A DNA stretch of 64,000 nt from TMED78 sp036337035 (lineage in GTDB: Bacteria > Pseudomonadota > Gammaproteobacteria > Steroidobacterales > Rariloculaceae). The DNA is taken from NCBI GenBank assembly GCA_036337035.1, contig JAYZFC010000004.1, positions 1 through 64,000 on the forward strand, in the 5' to 3' direction. The first letter of the stretch is position 1. Every line of letters begins with the position of its first letter. Position numbers and translations under genes: made by a program. The notes under the pieces were generated by a model that was not told where the DNA came from, made no database searches, and saw nothing but the letters and a program-made list of their open reading frames with translations. Shown here piece after piece: positions 16,573 to 26,022 of the stretch.

Positions 16573-17577
16573 TTATCTACTAAACTGTAATAGCATATGC
16601 CTCAAGGCCACTTCTTTATTTAAACCAGTATCTAAGCTCCCTATTAAATCTTCAATTAAGTCTAATTGTGAAAATTTCTTTGATATTGTTAAGTTTTGAA
16701 ATAAAGGTTTGAATATAGATAGGGCCATTGACTCATTATTCTCCTGGATAAGATAGCTATTCTTGATATCTAGTCTTAAAGCGATAGCTAACCATGATAA
16801 AAATTCCGTATAATTTTCCTTAAGAATTTCACCTATAAAGTCCTGAAGAGATAATTCGCTCTTATATATTTTAGTTAAATTTTCTGATAAAGCGTTAAAC
16901 CTAGCTTCTAAACCTGTATTACACATCATTAACGTCTTAAGAGGCGATCTGTCACAAAGATAAAGGAGGTTTTGCAAAGAGTTGTCCTCTACTTCTAGAA
17001 AAATTGACGATAACCAATCAGTTGAGGAAGCAATACTAGGAAGACATATTGGAAAAACTTGGCAGCGACTCCTTATAGTAGGTAATAAAGAACTTGCATT
17101 TAAGGATAGCAGTATAATGTAAGTATCATCTGGTGGCTCTTCTAATATCTTTAATAAAGAGTTAGCTGAAGCAGATGTAAGATAATCAGCTGTATCGATA
17201 ATAACTACTTTATTTCCTCCCTGGTGGCTACTTAAAGAAACGCTTTCAATACAATTTCTAATTTGATCTATAGAAATAATTTTTTTTTCCTTAGGGTAAA
17301 TCCAATACAAATCTGGGTGATGATCAAAATTATTGTCTTTAATATTAAGAAACTTTAAAACTTTTTCTTTGGTAAAATTAGAAGGCTGAAAAGAATTATT
17401 GTAAAGCAGATAACTAGATAAAACTAATGACAAGTTAAGCTTTCCTGAACCAGATAAACCAGAAATAATTAATGAGTGTGGTAGAGAGTTATTTTTCTTT
17501 AAACTAGTTATATTATTATATGGTACAACTAACCAAGGAAGCAAATCAGAAAATTTATTATCTTCAAGTTTCATCAC
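16573..17577 (-). CDS. holB: DNA polymerase III subunit delta prime
   Basis: A 334-aa clamp-loader subunit. The N-terminal AAA+ domain shows a weakened Walker A (SGLSGSGKLNLS, near 38-49), LLKILEEPPDD in the ATPase core, and the SRC motif (TIRSRC) that acts in trans on neighbouring subunits. The HHPDLYWIYP segment matches the region after the zinc module of E. coli delta prime, but the four zinc cysteines normally just before it are absent. The C-terminal domain is poorly conserved, as usual. It overlaps tmk by 14 bases, the standard tmk-holB arrangement. Confidence rests on both motifs and position. Confidence 0.93.
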   Translation of the reverse strand: MMKLEDNKFSDLLPWLVVPYNNITSLKKNNSLPHSLIISGLSGSGKLNLSLVLSSYLLYNNSFQPSNFTKEKVLKFLNIKDNNFDHHPDLYWIYPKEKKIISIDQIRNCIESVSLSSHQGGNKVVIIDTADYLTSASANSLLKILEEPPDDTYIILLSLNASSLLPTIRSRCQVFPICLPSIASSTDWLSSIFLEVEDNSLQNLLYLCDRSPLKTLMMCNTGLEARFNALSENLTKIYKSELSLQDFIGEILKENYTEFLSWLAIALRLDIKNSYLIQENNESMALSIFKPLFQNLTISKKFSQLDLIEDLIGSLDTGLNKEVALRHMLLQFSR

Positions 17578-18199
17578 TATTTCTATCTAGCAAAACCTTC
17601 AATGAATGTGCAATTTCTTTTTGAACTTCTTCCAAAGAATTTGTTGCATCTATTATCTTGATTCTATCTTGATATAGATTAGCTTGATCTAAGTAGGCTT
17701 CTCTTACTTTTTTAAAAAAATCTAAGCTCTCTTTTTCTATATTATCTTTCGATCTATCTTCTATTCTTTGAAACCCCAATTCTACTGGCGCATCTAGATA
17801 TATTGTCATATCAGGCTCTATATCCTTTTGAATAAATAACTTTAAGTAGTCAATAATTTCTTTTGATAAGCCTCTGCCTCCACCTTGATAAGCATATGTA
17901 GCATCAGTAAATCTATCACAAACAACATAGCAGCCCTCATTTAAAGCAGGTTTTATAATTTGTTCTATATGCTGACTCCTTGAAGCAAACATTAACAAAC
18001 ACTCGGTATTGATTGATAGTTTAAAATCCTTATCTTCAAGAATTAATTCACGTATCCTTTCGCCAAGATCCGTTCCACCAGGTTCTCGCGTCGATAGAAC
18101 TTTTTTACCTGAGTTTTCCAAGAATTTTTTAATGAAAGATGCGTTCGTTGTCTTACCAACTCCCTCTATTCCTTCTATAGTTATAAAGCAACCACTCAT
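17564..18199 (-). CDS. tmk: Thymidylate kinase
   Basis: A 211-aa kinase phosphorylating dTMP to dTDP. The P-loop GIEGVGKTT is at 10-18, STREPGGT follows at about 37-44, and CDRFTDATYAYQGGGRG (near 95) carries the DR motif and TMP-binding residues. IEDRSKDN near 148 is in the LID region. Length is typical (about 210). It lies between mltG (28 bp upstream) and holB (overlapping), the normal gammaproteobacterial order. Confidence 0.97.
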   Translation of the reverse strand: MSGCFITIEGIEGVGKTTNASFIKKFLENSGKKVLSTREPGGTDLGERIRELILEDKDFKLSINTECLLMFASRSQHIEQIIKPALNEGCYVVCDRFTDATYAYQGGGRGLSKEIIDYLKLFIQKDIEPDMTIYLDAPVELGFQRIEDRSKDNIEKESLDFFKKVREAYLDQANLYQDRIKIIDATNSLEEVQKEIAHSLKVLLDRNSDET

Positions 18200-18227
18200 A
18201 AATATTATAGCTCCTAATTTGCCACTC

Positions 18228-19226
18228 TTATTCTATATTAGATAAATATACCTCTACAGCCTTATTGTGATCTTCTAAATTTGATGAAAAAAAATGTCTT
18301 CCGTCACTATTACCAGTAGCAACAAAATAAAAATATTCATTAATATCAGGTAAAACAGCTGCTACTAAAGATTCTCTTCCTACCAAGCATATTGGGGTCG
18401 GGGGCAGTCCATTGATCCTATAAGTATTATAATCATTATTATCATTAAGGTGGGCAAAAGTAATATCACCATCAAAGCTGCTTCCTACTCCATAAATCAC
18501 TGTTGGGTCTGATTGCAGCCTCATTCCTTTATTAAGCCTATTAGAAAATACACCAGAAATTATTGCTCTTTCATCAGCTACGCCCGCCTCCTTCTCTATA
18601 ATGGAAGCTAAAATAAGTGCTTGGTAAGAATCCCTCAATACATAGTTTTGTCCAGTATTCCATACTTCATCAAGAGTTGTATTAAGCAAATCATGTGCAT
18701 TAGACAATATATCTAAATCAGTATCTCCTCTTATAAAATTATAAGTCTCAGCCAGGAATTGTCCCTCAAGGTTGTTTGCACTTATCCCTAAACTAATCAT
18801 AATCTCATTCTCAGTTAAGCCAGTATTTCTAATTACTGTATTACTTCTAAGCTCCTCAAGTAGTTGATTAAAGCTCCATCCTTCAATAATAGTAAATTGA
18901 TGGGTTATAACTTCTCCATCAATAAAGAGTTTTAAAATATTTAATGCTGAAGTATTAGATTCAATTTGATATTCGCCAGCTTTAACGAATGAATTATGAT
19001 TAAAAACTCTTTGATAACCAATTAATAACAATGGACAATCTATAATCTCTCTATCTGATAAATCTTGAGCAACCTCAGAAAAAGATACTCCTGGATTAAT
19101 TATAAAAATTTGACTCTGAAATGAATTAGCTTTACCAAGAGACCAGTATGAAAAAATAAATACTGAAATAAATATAATTATTAAGAAAAAAAATAATGGC
19201 AATAAAAAATTTCTAAGTTGAATCAT
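18228..19226 (-). CDS. mltG: Endolytic murein transglycosylase MltG
   Basis: A 332-aa inner-membrane enzyme that cuts nascent peptidoglycan glycan strands and sets their length. One transmembrane helix lies at about 8-27, followed by a LysM-like part (PGVSFSEVAQDL) and the YceG catalytic domain. The catalytic glutamate lies in IIEKEAGVADERA (Glu211/Glu213). MRLQSDPTVIYG and NTYRINGLPPTPI are family signatures. Length is close to the 340-aa E. coli protein. It sits between fabF (24 bp) and tmk (28 bp), as in most gammaproteobacteria, where pabC is sometimes inserted; pabC is not here. Confidence 0.96.
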   Translation of the reverse strand: MIQLRNFLLPLFFFLIIIFISVFIFSYWSLGKANSFQSQIFIINPGVSFSEVAQDLSDREIIDCPLLLIGYQRVFNHNSFVKAGEYQIESNTSALNILKLFIDGEVITHQFTIIEGWSFNQLLEELRSNTVIRNTGLTENEIMISLGISANNLEGQFLAETYNFIRGDTDLDILSNAHDLLNTTLDEVWNTGQNYVLRDSYQALILASIIEKEAGVADERAIISGVFSNRLNKGMRLQSDPTVIYGVGSSFDGDITFAHLNDNNDYNTYRINGLPPTPICLVGRESLVAAVLPDINEYFYFVATGNSDGRHFFSSNLEDHNKAVEVYLSNIE

Positions 19227-19250
19227 AAAAAATAATTTAAATGATTGAGA

Positions 19251-20492
19251 CTACACCTTCTTAAAAATAAGTGATGCGTTTGTACCTCCAAAGCCGAATG
19301 AATTTGAAAGTGAATATGTCAAATTAGCATCTCTAGCAGTATTAGGCGTATAGTCAAGATCACATTCTGGATCCGCATTATTAAGGTTTATGGTAGGCGG
19401 GATAGCTTTATTTGCTATAGCCAGAATAGTAAAAATTGCCTCTGCACCGCCAGCAGCTCCTAACATATGGCCAGTAGTTGATTTTGTAGAACTAATAATA
19501 ATCTTCTTTGCATGTTCTCCAAAAGTACCTTTAATTGCCTTTGTTTCAGCTAGATCACCTAATGGAGTAGATGTGCCATGAGCATTAATATAGTCTATAT
19601 CCTCTTTATTGATTTGTGCATCTTCTAGAGCTATTCTCATACACTGATTAGCACCAGCGCCATCATCTGCAGGAGCAGTAATATGATTAGCGTCTCCACT
19701 CATGCCAAAACCCACAAATTCAGCATATATATTTGCACCTCTTTCTTTTGCTCTTTGGTATTCTTCTAGAACTAAACAGGCAGCTCCATCACTTAGAACA
19801 AAGCCATCTCTATCTAAATCCCATGGTCGGCTTGCCTCTTCAGGCGTCTCATTTCTTGTTGATAATGCTCTTGCAGAAGCAAATCCCCCTATTCCTAATG
19901 GTGTGGTAGCATACTCTGAACCACCAGCAAGCATTACATCAGCATCACCTGCAGCTATTAATCTTGCTGCCAAGCCTATGCAGTGAGCAGAAGTTGCGCA
20001 TGCTGTAACCATACATAAATTTGGGCCTTTCATTCCAAGATCTATAGAAGCATGACCTGAAACCATATTAATTATGCTTCCAGGAACAAAAAAAGGTGAG
20101 ATCTTTCTAGCTCCTCCTGATTGAAAACGCTCATAATTCTTTTCGATTGTGCTTAACCCTCCAATACCTGATCCCATTGATACACCAAATCTATGGGCCT
20201 GAGACTCATCAACCTCAAGTCCGGAGTCATTAAATGCCTGCTTGCAAGCAGCAACTCCGTAGTGAATAAATAAATCAGAATTTCTTGAATGCTTGTGATC
20301 CATATACGAAGAGACATCAAAATTTTTTATGACTCCGCCAATCTTTACTGAAAACTTCTCAGTATCAAAAGTATCAATTAAAGAAATTCCACTAGCGCCA
20401 CTAAGAACACTGCTCCAGGAATCGGCAGTGTTATTGCCATTTGGAGTAATTAGCCCAAGACCAGTAATAACTACTCTTCTATCTTTCAACAT
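19251..20492 (-). CDS. fabF: Beta-ketoacyl-ACP synthase II
   Basis: A 413-aa condensing enzyme that elongates acyl-ACP with malonyl-ACP. The catalytic triad is Cys165 in TACATSAH, His in NAHGTSTPLGD and His in STTGHMLGAAGG. GFGGTNASLIF ends the protein. The start is the internal ATG at 20492 (MLKDRRVVITGLG), which gives the normal N-terminus; three extra residues upstream are possible but unlike the family. It lies about 65 bp after acpP, the usual fabG-acpP-fabF order. Likely cotranscribed with mltG, tmk and holB. Confidence 0.97.
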   Translation of the reverse strand: MLKDRRVVITGLGLITPNGNNTADSWSSVLSGASGISLIDTFDTEKFSVKIGGVIKNFDVSSYMDHKHSRNSDLFIHYGVAACKQAFNDSGLEVDESQAHRFGVSMGSGIGGLSTIEKNYERFQSGGARKISPFFVPGSIINMVSGHASIDLGMKGPNLCMVTACATSAHCIGLAARLIAAGDADVMLAGGSEYATTPLGIGGFASARALSTRNETPEEASRPWDLDRDGFVLSDGAACLVLEEYQRAKERGANIYAEFVGFGMSGDANHITAPADDGAGANQCMRIALEDAQINKEDIDYINAHGTSTPLGDLAETKAIKGTFGEHAKKIIISSTKSTTGHMLGAAGGAEAIFTILAIANKAIPPTINLNNADPECDLDYTPNTARDANLTYSLSNSFGFGGTNASLIFKKV

Positions 20493-20556
20493 AAGCCACA
20501 AAAAATACTAGCATAAAGAAAAAGCTTAAAAAAAAATCTATTCAGATAAAACTATG

Positions 20557-20790
20557 TTACTTATTAGAGGTAACATAATCTATAGCATTCTGAACTGTAG
20601 TAATTTTCTCTGCAATCTCATCTGGAATTTCAGCATCAAATTCTTCTTCTAGAGCCATAACGAGTTCTACTGTATCCAAAGAATCCGCTCCTAAGTCATC
20701 AACAAAAGATGCGTCGTTCCTAATGTCCTCAAGCTTAACGCCTAATTGCTCAGAAATAATTGACTTTACTTGATCTTCAATACTACTCAT
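20557..20790 (-). CDS. acpP: Acyl carrier protein
   Basis: A 77-aa acidic helical-bundle protein that carries acyl chains in fatty-acid and lipid A synthesis. The phosphopantetheine attachment serine is Ser37 in GADSLDTVEL. The start is the ATG at 20790 (MSSIEDQV) with GGGAG nine bases upstream. An upstream in-frame ATG would add 16 hydrophobic residues unlike any ACP and is rejected. Length equals that of most bacterial ACPs. It sits between fabG and fabF. Confidence 0.98.
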   Translation of the reverse strand: MSSIEDQVKSIISEQLGVKLEDIRNDASFVDDLGADSLDTVELVMALEEEFDAEIPDEIAEKITTVQNAIDYVTSNK

Positions 20791-20928
20791 ATTTTCTCTC
20801 CCTTTACAGAATATAGTAAATACCACAAGGATATCCAATAAGTGGCGTATTTTATGCCAAAGTGAAAAATCAATCTACAATTAGAAATAAATAACTATAT
20901 ATCAATAACTTATAAAGGTAAATTTTAG

Positions 20929-21699
20929 CTAAATCATAGATAACCCGCCATTAATGTTTAGCGTCTCTCCGGTAATATAAGAAGCTCCATCAGAGGCTAA
21001 AAATAAAACAGCCGAAGCTATATCCTCTGGAAGCCCTAATCTCGAGAGAGGAATTTTGCTAATAATATCATCTTTAACAGAATCACTAATTGCATTAGTC
21101 ATATCAGTACTAATATATCCAGGCGAGATGCAATTTACAGTAATATTTCTAGATGCAAGTTCACGGCTTAATGATTTTGTAAAACCTATTATTCCAGCCT
21201 TAGAAGCTGAGTAATTAGTTTGTCCAATATTTCCAGAAGAAGCTACAACCGAAGAAATATTAATAATTCTTCCCCTCTTTTGTTTTAACATGCCTCGAAC
21301 AGATAATTTTGAAACCCAATAAACAGAACTTAGATTAGTCGAAATAACATCCTCCCACTCCTCCGGCTTCATTCTCATCAAGAGATTATCCCTAGTAATA
21401 CCGGCATTATTAACAATAACTGTTGGATAGCCTTCATTATTTATTATATCTGAAAAACATCTCTCAATATCTTCATAGTTTGTTAAATTAAGCTCTATGC
21501 CGCGTCCAGCAAGACCTTGTTTTTGAAGGTAATCTGTAATAGATTGTGCTCCAATACTCGTCGTTGCAGTTCCAACGACAGTAGCACCTTGAGAAGCCAA
21601 AGAAATACATATAGACCTACCTATCCCTCTTGAGGCACCTGAAACAAAAGCGACTTGACCATCAAGACGATAAAGAGAGTTTATTGAGCTTTCTGACAT
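20929..21699 (-). CDS. fabG: 3-oxoacyl-ACP reductase
   Basis: A 256-aa NADPH-dependent short-chain dehydrogenase reducing beta-ketoacyl-ACP. The cofactor motif GASRGIG is at 21-27 and NNAG at 97-100. The catalytic residues are Asn122, Ser150, Tyr163 and Lys167 (YSASK). The ending GETLNINGGLSM is typical of FabG. It has about ten more N-terminal residues than E. coli FabG. fabG heads the block; fabD, fabH and plsX, which often precede it, are absent and a divergent type II secretion operon starts 89 bp away. Confidence 0.96.
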   Translation of the reverse strand: MSESSINSLYRLDGQVAFVSGASRGIGRSICISLASQGATVVGTATTSIGAQSITDYLQKQGLAGRGIELNLTNYEDIERCFSDIINNEGYPTVIVNNAGITRDNLLMRMKPEEWEDVISTNLSSVYWVSKLSVRGMLKQKRGRIINISSVVASSGNIGQTNYSASKAGIIGFTKSLSRELASRNITVNCISPGYISTDMTNAISDSVKDDIISKIPLSRLGLPEDIASAVLFLASDGASYITGETLNINGGLSMI

Positions 21700-21788
21700 T
21701 TTTTATAATTCTCTAGCATAGTTGTTAGTCTACGATTATATTATAATAATTAATATATAGGTTACTTAATAAGGATTTTATATAAAAA

Positions 21789-22268
21789 ATGGATAAAAAG
21801 ATCAAATATGAAATTTATGCTGAAAAGACACTAAATAAAAGAAATCCCCTCATCATTCACCAAAAGGGCTTTAGTCTCATTGAGATAATGGTTGTTATAG
21901 TGATTATGGGGCTCTTGGTAGCTATTATAGCTCCAAATGTTATTGGAAATATTGATAGGGCATTAGTTACTAGAACAGAGAGTGACATAAGAAGTATTCA
22001 AACATCCTTAAATCTTTTCCGTCTAGATAACTTCCGGTATCCATCAACAGAAGATGGGTTAGAAGCTCTTGCTGTAGATCCAGGAGATGCAATTGCACCA
22101 AACTGGAGACCATATCTAGATAGAATTCCACTTGATCCATGGAACAATACTTACAATTATCAATATCCCGGCCAGAGAAGTCAATTTGACTTATACTCAT
22201 ACGGAGCTGATGGGCAGGAAGGTGGTATAGACTTAGATGCAGATATTGGAAACTGGAATCTCAACTAA
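21789..22268 (+). CDS. gspG: Type II secretion major pseudopilin
   Basis: A 159-aa class III signal-peptide protein. The prepilin peptidase site is KG|FSLIEIMVV, with Glu5 of the mature protein and a 20-residue hydrophobic helix. The C-terminal part SYGADGQEGGIDLDADIGN holds the calcium-binding loop of GspG. The leader before the cleavage site is unusually long (about 28 residues) and the AAGGA upstream of the ATG is 13 bases away, so a different start is possible. GspG polymerises into the periplasmic pseudopilus. First gene of a G-H-I-J-K-L-M-N run. TTGTTA (21722-21727) and AATAAT (21745-21750), 17 bases apart, are a candidate promoter. Confidence 0.95.
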   Translation: MDKKIKYEIYAEKTLNKRNPLIIHQKGFSLIEIMVVIVIMGLLVAIIAPNVIGNIDRALVTRTESDIRSIQTSLNLFRLDNFRYPSTEDGLEALAVDPGDAIAPNWRPYLDRIPLDPWNNTYNYQYPGQRSQFDLYSYGADGQEGGIDLDADIGNWNLN

Positions 22269-22803
22269 TCATGATAAAAAACTTATAGCTAATGGGTTTT
22301 CTCTTATTGAGATACTTGTTGTACTAGTAATTGTAGGTATATTCTTAGGTACAACAGTCCTGTCAATAAGCACCACCGGTATTGATAGAGATCTAGAGTG
22401 GGAGGCATTTAGAGTAAATACACTATTAGATGTCATGACTGAAGAGGCTATAGTGAGAAATAAAGACTTTGGTATATTGTTCACAGAATCTAGCTATCAC
22501 TTCTACATATATGACAATATAAAGAAAATTTGGTACATGCCTATAGATGAAAGTGTATTATCATCCTATGAGTTAAGGGATTCAATAACCCTACAGCTAT
22601 CCCTAGAAGATAAAATAATTGAATTAGAAAATAGCCTTGATCTTAACGATCAAGAACAAGTTTCTCCTCATATTATTCTTTTCTCTTCAGGTTTAGTAAT
22701 GCCTTTTAAGCTATTCTTAAATAGAGAAAATTCACTAAATAGATTTATTGTAAATGTAAACTCAAACTCAAAAATAAATATCATTGAGGATTTTATTGAT
22801 TAA
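22237..22803 (+). CDS. gspH: Type II secretion minor pseudopilin H
   Basis: A 188-aa minor pseudopilin. The cleavage site is NG|FSLIEILVVLVIVG, with the mature Glu5, followed by a beta-rich domain containing a WEAFRVNTLLD helix. The start is ATG 22237, inside gspG (32-base overlap). An ATG at 22271 is out of frame, and an in-frame TTG at 22246 is the alternative. GspH sits between GspG and the tip complex of the pseudopilus. Size is usual for GspH. Confidence 0.88.
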   Translation: MQILETGISTNHDKKLIANGFSLIEILVVLVIVGIFLGTTVLSISTTGIDRDLEWEAFRVNTLLDVMTEEAIVRNKDFGILFTESSYHFYIYDNIKKIWYMPIDESVLSSYELRDSITLQLSLEDKIIELENSLDLNDQEQVSPHIILFSSGLVMPFKLFLNRENSLNRFIVNVNSNSKINIIEDFID

Positions 22804-23248
22804 TAAAAATAACAGCAAAGGATTTACTCTAATAGAAACTATGGTATCACTTATTATTGTTGGCCTTGCTATGATGGCAATTAATACCCAAATGAATCGT
22901 TTTTTTATTAACTCTTCCTACTTAGAAAAAAAAGTATTAGCTAGCTGGATAGCATCAAATTCTATGGCAGAGCTAACAAGTTCAAATACTTGGCCAGCTA
23001 TTGGAGTTAGAACAAATGAAATAGAATTTTCAAATAGATTATGGATAATAGAAACAGAGGTTTCCAATTCACAAATAGATCAGCTTAGAAGAATAGATAT
23101 ATCAATCTATGAAATAGATGATAGAGATAAATCAATTCATGTGTTAACTAGTTTAATTGAGCCACCAATACCATTAGGTGTCAGTGAATATAGCTGGTTA
23201 TCAAATTATTGTATAGCTGGATCAGGTCCAGGATGCTCAACCAGATAA
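22784..23248 (+). CDS. gspI: Type II secretion minor pseudopilin I
   Basis: A 154-aa pseudopilin with cleavage site SKG|FTLIETMVSLIIVG at residues 12-14. The C-terminal part contains LRRIDISIYE and two cysteines in the tail (NYCIAGSGPGCS). Start codon is TTG: 22784, or the next TTG at 22796. No ATG precedes the leader in frame, so a non-ATG start with translational coupling to gspH (20-base overlap) is needed. GspI forms the tip trimer with GspJ and GspK. Confidence 0.88.
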   Translation: MRILLINKNNSKGFTLIETMVSLIIVGLAMMAINTQMNRFFINSSYLEKKVLASWIASNSMAELTSSNTWPAIGVRTNEIEFSNRLWIIETEVSNSQIDQLRRIDISIYEIDDRDKSIHVLTSLIEPPIPLGVSEYSWLSNYCIAGSGPGCSTR

Positions 23249-23854
23249 ATGATAAATAAAGGATTCACGCTTATTGAGTTATTAGTGGCAATATTCATTG
23301 TCGCTGTTATCGGAACCATAGCGCTTAGTGGCTTATCTCGAACTCTGGACTTACAAATAATTTCACAGGATCGGCTAGATAGATGGAGAGAGGTGCAATT
23401 AGCAGTAAGAATAATATCTCAAGATCTAGCTCAAATACATCCACGCCCAACTAGAGAAGAACTAGGTGAGGCATGGCAACCAAGCATTATTGTAGATCCA
23501 AATTCACAATTTGATCTCGAGTTCAGTAGAGGTGGTTGGAATAATCTTTCAGGGTTGCCTAGAGGATCAGTTTTAAGAGTTAGCTATGATCAAGAAGATG
23601 ATCTACTAATAAGATTTACCTGGAATGTTATGGATAGAACTTTATCTACGCCACCAACAAGAACAGAGTTACTATCTGGAGTCATAGATATGTCAATAAG
23701 AATGTTAGATAAAAATGGAGAGTGGTACCTTGAGTGGCCTCCACCATATACAGAAAACCCAAACAGATTAGAAATACGTCCAAAACTAATTGAAATTAGA
23801 ATTATCCTCGATGATATGGGAGAAATTTGGAGAACTATTGAGATAGGGGCATAG
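23249..23854 (+). CDS. gspJ: Type II secretion minor pseudopilin J
   Basis: A 201-aa pseudopilin with a very short leader (MINKG) before FTLIELLVAIFIVAVIG. The mature Glu5 is present. Residues DRLDRWREVQLAVRIISQDL and the beta-rich C-terminal part ending with LIEIRIILDDMGEIWR fit GspJ. The ATG at 23249 directly follows the gspI stop. It would form the pseudopilus tip with GspI and GspK. Confidence 0.92.
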   Translation: MINKGFTLIELLVAIFIVAVIGTIALSGLSRTLDLQIISQDRLDRWREVQLAVRIISQDLAQIHPRPTREELGEAWQPSIIVDPNSQFDLEFSRGGWNNLSGLPRGSVLRVSYDQEDDLLIRFTWNVMDRTLSTPPTRTELLSGVIDMSIRMLDKNGEWYLEWPPPYTENPNRLEIRPKLIEIRIILDDMGEIWRTIEIGA

Positions 23855-23862
23855 TTTAACGC

Positions 23863-24780
23863 ATGAAAAAACAAAAAGGAGTTGCCATAATTACTGCGAT
23901 GCTAATTTTGACTATTACTTCAATATTAGCTGCAAAAATTATGTGGAATGCTCAGCTATATCAAAGACAATCAGAAAGCTCAATAAATTCCGAGCAATTG
24001 ATAGTTATGTTACAAAGTGCCGAAGCTTGGGCTGGAAATATACTATATCAAGATAAAATAAATACACCTGATCTAGATCATTTAGGTGAAATATGGGCAA
24101 CTGATCTACCTCCAACACCAATAGATGGTGGAATTATTTCAGGTAGAATAATTGACTTACAAAGTAAATTTAATATAAACAACCTCATCAATACTCATGG
24201 AGATCACGACATTATTTCAGAAAGGCAGTTTCGCAGGTTATTAACAATGCTAGAAATAGACCCTAATTTGTCAGCAATTGTCACTGACTGGATAGATCCA
24301 GATAGTGTCCCAAGCTTTCCAAATGGTGCAGAAGATGATGTATATGCTTCTAATATACCTCCCTACAGAACGCCAAATATCATCATCACCTCTACAACAG
24401 AATTAATGGCTATGGATGGCATCTCTAAAGAAATTTTTTTACAACTAGAGCCTCATATAGCTGCACTACCTTCTGGAACTACACAAAATATTAATACCTT
24501 ATCTCCATATTTAATTGCATCACTATCTGATGAAATTAATATAAATGAGGCTATTGCTTTGTCTCAGGAAAGAGGTAATCTATATTTTACCGATATCCAT
24601 GAAAAATTTCGAGATAGAATAGATCCAGATATGCTAAGAAGATTAACAACATCAAGTGATTATTTCCTTCTAGAGGCAATAGTATCAATAGGTTCTGATC
24701 AAGCAACTTTATACTCATTACTCTATCGTGATATAAGTGGTATTGTAAGAACCATACATAGAAGCTATGGGGCCTATTAA
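23863..24780 (+). CDS. gspK: Type II secretion minor pseudopilin K
   Basis: A 305-aa protein, the largest pseudopilin, which caps the pseudopilus. The leader KKQKG is followed by VAIITAMLILTITSI. The mature position 5 is not glutamate, the hallmark of GspK. The following regions include IDLQSKFNINNLI, VTDWIDPDSVPSFPNGAEDD (metal-binding-type loop) and NINTLSPYLIASLSDEIN, all characteristic. Length is typical (about 300-330). Eight bases separate it from gspJ and three from gspL. Confidence 0.95.
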   Translation: MKKQKGVAIITAMLILTITSILAAKIMWNAQLYQRQSESSINSEQLIVMLQSAEAWAGNILYQDKINTPDLDHLGEIWATDLPPTPIDGGIISGRIIDLQSKFNINNLINTHGDHDIISERQFRRLLTMLEIDPNLSAIVTDWIDPDSVPSFPNGAEDDVYASNIPPYRTPNIIITSTTELMAMDGISKEIFLQLEPHIAALPSGTTQNINTLSPYLIASLSDEININEAIALSQERGNLYFTDIHEKFRDRIDPDMLRRLTTSSDYFLLEAIVSIGSDQATLYSLLYRDISGIVRTIHRSYGAY

Positions 24781-24783
24781 GTC

Positions 24784-26022
24784 ATGTCAGAATACTTTGT
24801 AATACGATTAATAAATGATAAGTTTTACTCGAGCTGGATCAAAATAGATAAAAAAGGTCACTATACCCAAGAAGCTAAATTTGGCAATCTATCTGATGCC
24901 GCTAATGATCTAGAAGGAAAGCCTAAAATAATAATTTTAATTCCAGGCAGTAAGGTATCAATAAATATAGCAGCCTTGCCAACTAGAAATAATAATAATA
25001 TTATAAAAATGTTGCCTTTTTTAATTGAAGAAAATACAGCTGATGATACAAATAATTTGTTTTTTACACATAAATTTTTAGGCAAAGGTAATGATGCTGT
25101 AATTGCAAGTATTTCAAAAAATTATCTCAATAGAATAATACTCAAGCTAAATGAATTAAATATATATCCTACATATATATACTCAGACAGTCAGGGTATT
25201 ACAGATATACCAGGTCATCTGACTCTAATAGCAGAAAAAGATTTTACATATGGAAAGATTCCTGGCGAACAACCATTTGTGATAGAAAATCTTAAATTAA
25301 TTGATATATGGAACATGATTCCAAAAAAATATAAATCAGAGGATTTGATAAATAATATAATCTTATATACTGATGAATCTGGTTTTAATCGCTGTAAAGA
25401 TGAAATAAACGAACTTAGAGAAAAAGTAAAGAGCGTAAATTTTCTAAAATTTAAAAAAGGATTACTGCCAGGGTTGGCATCATCTTTAATTAAAAATCCT
25501 GGTAATAACTTTCTTACTGGAGAGTTTATGCCTGAAACTAACTGGATAGAATTATTAAGACCTTGGAAAATTCCAATATCACTAACACTGCTTCTCTTTA
25601 TAACAAATATATTTGGAAATTTTATAGAAATGAATAGACTTAAATTTGAAAATATTGGATTAGTTAATCAAATTAACAATCAATGTGTAGAAATTTTCAA
25701 TTCTCCAAATATTAGTACCTGCGAAACAATGATTAATCAACAATTAAGCACTACATCCTCAAGATTAGATTCTATAGGGGAAAGTCTGTTTTTAGAAATC
25801 ATCAATGCTATCTCTTTCCATATTGATCAGAATATTTCTTTAGAATCAATAATATATAGAGACAATACTATGAATCTAAGAGTAACTACTTCTGATATTG
25901 CTACTTTAGATGCTTTTACTACATCAATTCAAGGTTATGAGAGATTGTCTATAACTATTCAATCAACAAATCAAATAGATAATGGTATAGAGGGCAGGCT
26001 CCAAATAATGGAATTATTATGA
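24784..26022 (+). CDS. gspL: Type II secretion inner-membrane protein L
   Basis: A 412-aa inner-membrane platform protein. The cytoplasmic part (about 1-255) is of the actin-like fold that binds the ATPase GspE, with LPTRNNNNIIKMLPFLIEE near residue 60. One transmembrane helix is at about 260-280, and a periplasmic ferredoxin-like part includes FLEIINAISF. Sequence conservation is low, as usual; the call rests on architecture and position between gspK and gspM. It overlaps gspM by four bases (ATGA). Confidence 0.87.
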   Translation: MSEYFVIRLINDKFYSSWIKIDKKGHYTQEAKFGNLSDAANDLEGKPKIIILIPGSKVSINIAALPTRNNNNIIKMLPFLIEENTADDTNNLFFTHKFLGKGNDAVIASISKNYLNRIILKLNELNIYPTYIYSDSQGITDIPGHLTLIAEKDFTYGKIPGEQPFVIENLKLIDIWNMIPKKYKSEDLINNIILYTDESGFNRCKDEINELREKVKSVNFLKFKKGLLPGLASSLIKNPGNNFLTGEFMPETNWIELLRPWKIPISLTLLLFITNIFGNFIEMNRLKFENIGLVNQINNQCVEIFNSPNISTCETMINQQLSTTSSRLDSIGESLFLEIINAISFHIDQNISLESIIYRDNTMNLRVTTSDIATLDAFTTSIQGYERLSITIQSTNQIDNGIEGRLQIMELL

